Of a stretch of DNA of 64,000 nt, positions 58,222 to 64,000 are shown piece by piece. Under the pieces are notes generated by a model that saw only the letters and a list, made by a program, of their open reading frames with translations, ran no database searches and had not been told where the DNA came from. Position 1 is the stretch's first letter. Every line of letters begins with the position of its first letter. The translations under genes were made by a program, and so were the position numbers. Where the stretch lies: assembly GCA_037974335.1 (NCBI GenBank), contig CM075760.1:57627812-57691811 (forward strand), given 5' to 3'. The DNA is from Prionace glauca (lineage: Eukaryota > Chordata > Chondrichthyes > Carcharhiniformes > Carcharhinidae).

Positions 58222-58268
58222 TTTCGTCGACTTCTGGGGATCAGGAACCGCAGTGACAGTCACTGCAG
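58222..58268 (+). CDS. Heavy-type J segment
   Basis: 47 bp encoding FVDFWGSGTAVTVTA, with the W-G-x-G-T motif and V-T-V-T end of an immunoglobulin heavy J (TCR J segments have F-G-x-G). Splice donor GTAAGA follows at 58269, phase 1, as in Ig/TCR J segments. A 23-RSS precedes it and fits the 12-RSS of the V 346 bp upstream, in the same orientation. The heptamer is imperfect, which could lower efficiency. The exon it would splice to (a constant domain, or a supporting V as in NAR-TCR) is not in the window. Confidence 0.88.
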
Positions 58269-58954
58269 GTAAGAACATAACATTTGTTTGGTTACTGTTC
58301 TGCTTGAGAATCTTTTGTTTATAATTTTCTCTATTTTGAAAATTCATTCGTTCACTGAAATGTGTGTCTGGTGGACACTGTATTGAGATTTTTTGTTACA
58401 ATGTTGGTGTGATTCTGTCGAAAGGGGTTATAGAAGTGCGTTGTTTGTGCACAACGGATGCTGCTGATCTATTCTGTCGCTGACTGTTTTGACTTGGTGT
58501 TTATTTGCGGGTTTGCTGTTTGTCCGGGTCACTTTGAACATCTGTTATACAGATTGTTGTGTCTATACTGTGTCATCTCGGTGACGTCTGATTGCTACTG
58601 TTTTACCGATCTAATGAATAAGGCAAAAGGTTCAAATATTTTTTCAATACCACTGTCGTCAGAAATATTTCGCAGTTAGATTTCTATAATCAAGTATTTT
58701 TTATGAAGATTGGATTGACGTCTGTTAATATCTCTTATTATAACGCACATGAAGGCCTACATACATTATTTTTACAAATCTCAACGCAATTAAAGGCTTT
58801 ATTAGGTGCCCTTATACAGATATAACTTGATATATAGCAGTAGTATCCATAATATTTATACTGTGGTTATATCATAAGATATGAATTAATAATTATAATG
58901 TCATAATATTAGCTAGTTAAACATATTTCGTCTATTCATAGAAAGTACTTGAGA
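58269..58954. other. No gene recognised
   Basis: AT-rich. No Ig constant-domain signature in any frame that I could see. Confidence 0.5.
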
Positions 58955-59172
58955 ACCAAAGATGTATGCTTTCAAGAAGGAATTAGTTATTGCTCTTGAG
59001 ACGAAAGTCATCAAAGGATATGGGATAGGGGGTGGGGGGGGTGGAGGGGAGGGGGGAGTCGTGGCAGAGATCATGAGTTGTGTAATCAACCATGATCAGA
59101 CTGAAGAGCGGAGCAGGCTCAAAGGGCGGAATCATCCAGTCCTCTTCCTGTTATCTTAGTTTCTATGTTTCT
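58955..59172 (+). mobile_element. Old CR1 LINE 3' end
   Basis: FKKELVIALETKVIKGYGIG, a G-run, then GAGCGGAGCAGGCTCAAAGG and TCTATGTTTC. Confidence 0.7.
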
Positions 59173-59177
59173 CACAG

Positions 59178-59261
59178 TGCTGTCGCCAATATTCCCATTC
59201 CTTTTTTTAAAATTATGATCTGTCGCCAATATTCCCATTCCCTTTTTTTTTAATTATGATG
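59178..59261 (+). repeat. Tandem duplication of about 42 bp
   Basis: Two copies of a unit starting CTGTCGCCAATATTCCCATT and ending AATTATGAT. Confidence 0.85.
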
Positions 59262-60045
59262 TGGTGATACTGGGACTGGGATAAGCACAATACGAAATCT
59301 CACAACACTACGTTAAAGTCCAACGGGCTTGTTTGGTAGTGAATGCTTTCGGAATATTGCTCCTTCTTCACGCGAGTGAAGACTTGTGTTCACAAATATG
59401 ACAAACATAGACATAGATTCCATTTACAAGATAATGCTTGGAATGCGAGTCTCTACATGTAATCAAGTTTTTACGGTACAGACCCTGTTAGTGGAGAGAG
59501 GGTTAAGCACAGATCAAAGAGGTGTGAATTGTCTCCAGCCAGGATATTAAGTGAAATTTTACATCCCAGGAACAAAGGGGTTTAAATATAGTGTAGACTG
59601 AACCTGAGATCCCGGTTGAGGCCGTCCTCATGTTGTGGAACTTGGCTATCAGTTGTTCCTTAGCGATTCTGTTTTGTCATCTGGCGTGAAGGCCGCCTTG
59701 GACAATGCTTACCAGAAGAAGGGCATTCAGCCTCTGATTTTGGGTTCATGTCACAATATCTGTAACCTCCATGACTTGTCAGGGCTTGCGAAATCTTACT
59801 AACTGTCCTGGCTGGAGACTATTCACTCTTCTTTAACCTGTGCTCAACCCTCTCTCCACGCAATTGTCTGTACCTGTAAAGACCTGATTACCTGTAAAAG
59901 CTCCCATTCCAACCATTCTCTTGTAAATTGAGTCTGTGTCTACATATGCCCTGCTTGTGAACAAAACTCTTCAAATGAGTGAAGAGCAATACTTCGAAAG
60001 CTTTTGCTAACTTTTACCTCGTGTTGTGCGACTTCACGCGTTTTT
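59262..60045. repeat. Long imperfect fold-back element
   Basis: The left arm (from about 59285: TCTCACAACACTACGTTAAA, then GCTTTCGGAATATTGCTCC, GGAGAGAGGGTTAAGCAC, GTCTCCAGCCAGGAT) recurs in inverted order on the right (AATAGTCTCCAGCCAGGACA read on minus, up to 60045). Arms are about 330 bp with a centre near 59660. No protein frame. Confidence 0.75.
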
Positions 60046-60899
60046 TAAATATTATTCATTCGTCCTGAGACCAATGTCTTTGGGGCTGCTGCATTGAGAT
60101 TTGCTTGTCATAATATGTTGGATGCTGTTGGCAGCCTCTTTTTAGAATCATGTTGCTGCTCTTTGAAAAGAAATGAAGCGGGTTACATCCCAGCAATGAT
60201 TTGTTGTTTAGTTTATGAAAGGTATGTGCTCCGGACCTGCTTTGCATGATGATTGTTTGTGAGATTCTTTGGTAGTTTTGCATTCTTTAAAAACAGTGAC
60301 ATGGAGCACTTGCACGTGTTCTGATCAAATGCAAATATCGCACCTTTTTAAAAGACGATTGGTTGCATGAAAGGCACAGTTTTCAGTGTGAAAATGTTTT
60401 AAATGCTATTTCAATGAATGTTAAGCGTTCATTCAGCACGTGATTTTGAGTATAATTTCAATCTGTAGAATTTGCAAATTGGATATTAAAATCAATGTAA
60501 TTGAAACCATTTAAGTACGGTAAGCCTCTCAAGGTTAATTAGATATGTTTTATTTTAAATAACCATCTGTTAATAATTTAACGTGTTCTACAATTCTGCA
60601 GTTCATTATGCATAGCTGACGTGAGTGAAGAATGTTATGGATGGAGGAGATTTTGAAATATTTCTAAAATAATTTTAATAAAACGTGCTGATTCCACTGT
60701 TTTTTACTGGTTGAGTGGTTTTGAATTAATTGACGTACCCTGATCACGGGAGCTGAATTCAAGTTTTCAGCTTCTCAGATCATAAGTATAAGTTAGAAAT
60801 TTCCATTGGTGAATATTTCATATTCTTCAATGCTTTGTGGCAGCTGCACCAATGTAATTCCTTCGATGTCATTTATTTTTCATTCCAAGATAATAATAA
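60046..60899. other. No gene recognised
   Basis: AT-rich, no signature. Confidence 0.5.
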
Positions 60900-61570
60900 A
60901 CATAGAAAGGTAAAAACGTAGATATTAGAAGAAGGAGTTGACCATTCGGCCATTCGGTCCTGCACCACCATCCATTATGGCCGTGCTTGACCATCAAATT
61001 CAATATCCTGATCCCCACTTTCCTCATGTCTCCTCACTGGTTTTGCCCCAATGCTTTCTTTAATTTCCTCTTGAAATCAGACAATGTTTTGACATCAACT
61101 ATTGTTTGTGATAGTGAATTTCACAAAATTCACTATCACAAAAATAAAAATCACTTTCAGTGTGAGGAAAAAAAATTCCTCACCTCAAACAATGACCCCT
61201 GGATCTGGACTCGTACACCAACAGCAACAGTCTTTCTGAATCTTCCATCTAACTCTTCTCAGATTTTATAAGTTTCTATGAGATTCCCTCTCACTCATCT
61301 AAACTCCAGTGAATATAATCCTAACTGATTTGGTCTCCCTTCATATTCTTCATGTGACAGACATGCCATCCCAGGAATCAGCCTGGTAAATCTTCGCTGT
61401 GCAAGGACATCCTTCCTCAGATAGGGACAACAAAACTGAACACAATGCTCGAGGTGTGGCCTAACCAAGTTCCTGTGCAATTGCAATAAAACTTTCCCAT
61501 TTATTCACTCAAATCCTCTGTCTATGAAAGCCAAGAGATCATCTCCCTTCTTTACTGCCTGCTGTAACAG
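60900..61570 (-). mobile_element. Old CR1 LINE 3' part
   Basis: Minus-strand MQLHRNLVRPHLEHCVQF, RRFTRLIPGMACLSHEE and NQLGLYSLEFR; 3' end near 60905. A 17-bp perfect hairpin lies inside at 61105-61142. Confidence 0.75.
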
Positions 61571-61984
61571 CGCGTTACTTTCAGTGACTGATGTACGAGG
61601 AAACCGAATCGTTACTGAATATCCATCTCCTCTCAATTTGTACCCAATTTCATAGTAATTAAATGATGTATTTAGTTTCATTTAAATCTAAGAACTGAGT
61701 GTCGTTGCCTTTCGCATGATATTTTCAAATGTAGGAAATGAAGTCAGCATAAGATCTTCAAAGAAATATTTGGAATTCTGGAAGACAAACTTAATCATTA
61801 AAGTCTAAAAATAGTTTTGAACGTAACAACAATATCTTGTCTCCCAAAGCTATGCCAGACATAGGATAGAATTATATGTAAAATCAAACTAAAATTAACC
61901 TTAATAATTAGTTATTTTTAAAGATGAAATTGAACAACAAGATTTCAACTCCATTTTCTCCTGAGTTCTCAGTGCAGCAGATAA
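61571..61984. other. No gene recognised
   Basis: AT-rich, no signature. Confidence 0.5.
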
Positions 61985-63150
61985 TAAGAACATAAGAACA
62001 TAAGAAATAGGAGCAGGAGTAGGCCATCTGGCCCTTCGAGCCTGCCCCGCCATTCAATAACATCATGGCTGATCTGTCGTGGCTCAGTTCCACATTCCGG
62101 CCCTCTCCCCATAACCCTTAATCCCCTCTCTTATCAAAAACCCATCAACCCGCTTCTTGAAAATATTTAGCGAGGCAGCCTCCACCACTTCAACGGGTAG
62201 AGAATTCCAGAAATTCACCACCCTTTGAGTGAAGAAGTTCCTCCTCAACTCCGTTCTAAAACGCCCCCCCCCCCACTTTATCTTGAGACTGTGCCCCCTA
62301 GTCCTACTGTCTTTTTTGAGTGGGAAGAGTCTCTCCACCTCTATCCTATCCATCCCATTCATCATCTTATACGTCTCAATGAGATCTCCCCTCATTCTTC
62401 TAAACTCCAACGAGTACAGGCCTAGTTCATTCAGCCTCCCCTCATAGCTCAATCCCCTCAACTCCGGTAGCAGCCTAGTAAACCTCCTCTGCACTCCCTC
62501 CAAGGCCAAAATATCTTTGCGCAGGTGCGGCGCCGAAAACTGCACACAGTACTCCAGCTGCGGCCTCACCAATGCCCTATACAGCTGCAGAAAGACCTCC
62601 CTACTTTTATATTCAATCCCCCTCGCTATGAAGGCCAGCATCCCATTCGCCTTCCTGACCACCTGCTGCACCTGCAAGCTGGGTTTTTGCGACTCATGCA
62701 CAAGGACCCCGAGGTCCCTCTGCACCGTCGCCTGCTGCAGTTTTTCGCCACGTAAGTAATAGTCCTTCCTACCATTCTTCCTTCCAAAGTGGACCACCTC
62801 ACACTTGCCAACATTAAATTCCATTTGCCATCTCCTGGCCCATTCGCCCAGCCTATCTAGATCCTTCTGCAGACTCTCCACACCCTCCTCATAATTTGCC
62901 TTTCCCCCAATCTTGGTGTCATCCGCAAATTTCGACACCCTACACTCGGTTCCCTCCTCCAGATCATCTATATAAATGGTAAAAAGCTGAGGCCCCAGCA
63001 CCGACCCATGGGGCACTCCACTAATCACCATCCGCCAATCCGAATAGCACCCGTTGACCCCCACTCTCTGCCTCCTATTTGACAACCAATCCTCTATCCA
63101 CGCTAACACCCTACCCCCAACTCCATGTCCCCTGACCTTCTGCAATATTA
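61985..63150 (-). mobile_element. CR1-A LINE, long 3' copy with open frame
   Basis: 353 open codons: [84 protein letters not shown] to the C-terminus, then the TTCTTATG terminal repeat. GVPHG replaces the usual GVPQG of RT motif B. 5'-truncated inside RT. A good reference copy for the other CR1-A pieces in the window. Confidence 0.93.
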
Positions 63151-63977
63151 GAGTGAATTATTCCCATTCAGCTGTATAATGTTCATGTGTACCTCCTTTT
63201 AATAAATCACACAATTCAGTAATTAATTAGAGTTTTTAGGAATAGGATGTTGCTGTAAGCTTTGCCAGAGAGTCGGTGCAGACTCTATGGACCCAATGGC
63301 CTCGTTCTGCACTGTAGGCTCGATTGTATGATTCTGCGACTGTGAAAATTGCAGGAGGAACATATAAAATAATACCATTAAAAGCGGCAGTGTTGCTGAT
63401 CACAAATTCGCCAAATGTTTAAATTTAGGTCTGATTTGTTACAATCCCAATTGATGTTATAAATCGATGGGAAAATCCCAGAAAAGATTCTGGCGGAAAA
63501 AAAACTCGTAATATAAGCGTTACTTTTAAAAAAAGAAATAAAACGTGGAGGGACAGAGTCAAAGGACAACCAATCTGTTTTACCTATTTAAAAAAAAAAC
63601 TTGTGAAAGTTGGATTATGATACAATACACCTTTATTCGCATCCTATTTTAACAAATACATCCAGATTTCAAGATTAGCACGGATTACAAGGTACATTGT
63701 ACTCATTGTTCTCATTCACACACAAAGTCCTTCTTAAGCACAGGAGATGACAATGATACGCAAGGGAATGTTGGGGGAATTCTCTTCAAGATTTCAACCC
63801 CCCTCCTTCCCCCCGGCCCAAACCTTCTCACCAGCCCCCACCAGATGATTGTCACATTAGTATTCCCATACTACGCTCCAAAAAGCACGCTTTAAAAAAT
63901 TTGTTTCTCTCTCTCACAGTGAAAGAAGGCGATGGCCTCCTGATATTATCGCTAGACTATTATCTCAGAAACACAGT
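63151..63977. other. No gene; SINE 3' remnant
   Basis: About 63262-63340 is a plus-strand SINE 3' end (GTCGGTGCAGACTCTATGG). A C-rich tract follows at 63800-63840. Confidence 0.5.
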
Positions 63978-64000
63978 TAACATAAGAACATAAGAACAAA
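63978..64000 (-). mobile_element. Start of a CR1-A tail at the window edge
   Basis: CATAAGAACATAAGAAC is the CR1-A terminal repeat on the minus strand; the element continues out of the window. Confidence 0.6.

Noticed and set aside
59173-59179. CACAGTG heptamer
   Set aside because: No nonamer at 12 or 23 bp; no coding end beside it.
58269-64000. A constant-domain or supporting V exon downstream of the J
   Set aside because: No Cys-x-Trp-Cys domain pattern in any frame; only repeats are visible.
1-64000. Retrovirus-like, LTR or Polinton elements; CRISPR arrays; bacterial-type operons
   Set aside because: No LTR pair, gag/env/capsid signature or spaced identical repeats recognised; all reverse-transcriptase pieces are of LINE type.

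Overview
The window looks like part of the T-cell receptor alpha/delta (TRA/TRD) locus of a cartilaginous fish, probably a shark. It carries several germline V segments with split leader exons and recombination signal sequences (RSS). Genes of a GPR139-like receptor family lie among the V segments. The background is dominated by CR1-clade LINEs and by a tRNA-headed SINE of the kind described in elasmobranchs (HE1/V-SINE-like). All assignments are from reading the sequence; no database search was possible.

Layout. 0-13 kb: a V segment (1191-1618, +), a V pseudogene (2095-2395, +), a V segment with a clean 23-RSS (5423-4501, -), two tRNA genes (Glu-TTC and Asn-GTT, -), a V segment with a consensus 23-RSS and no leader intron (12066-11734, -), and a V pseudogene (12720-13026, +). 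An inverted duplication pairs 436-1045 with 9039-9912. 13-33 kb: a broken GPR139-like gene (18193-15420, -), a V with an open frame but no usable RSS (22527-22834, +), an intact-looking V (24600-25047, +), and an intact-looking two-exon GPR139-like gene (32938-27363, -). 33-44 kb is almost wholly LINE/SINE sequence with nested insertions, including a CR1 copy with an open frame of at least 773 codons. 44-58.3 kb holds two copies of a duplicated unit, each ending in an immunoglobulin-heavy-like V. A third partial copy lies at 19.4-21.3 kb. 58.3-64 kb has no gene that I can support, only repeats, including a long fold-back element.

The most interesting object is at 57.35-58.27 kb. An Ig-heavy-like V (leader, intron, V exon) ends in an RSS with a 12-bp spacer. 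A heavy-type J (W-G-x-G motif, splice donor) with a 23-bp-spacer RSS lies 346 bp downstream of that RSS. The other V segments with readable RSSs here (five) fit a 23-bp spacer. The V exon also carries 27 coding bases after its conserved Cys, against 9-12 in its neighbours. The simplest reading is a germline-joined V-D segment plus its own J: a self-contained mini-cluster inside the TCR locus, comparable in layout to the shark NAR-TCR V-D-J clusters but with a VH-type V. The alternative is a V with kappa-like RSS polarity. The exon to which the J would be spliced is not in the window.

How the genes would work together: the V segments are substrates for RAG-mediated joining to D/J segments outside the window. 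V segments on the minus strand would join by inversion if the D/J/C lie to the right, or by deletion if they lie to the left. I recognised no TCR constant exon, no conventional F-G-x-G J, and no retrovirus-like or LTR element.
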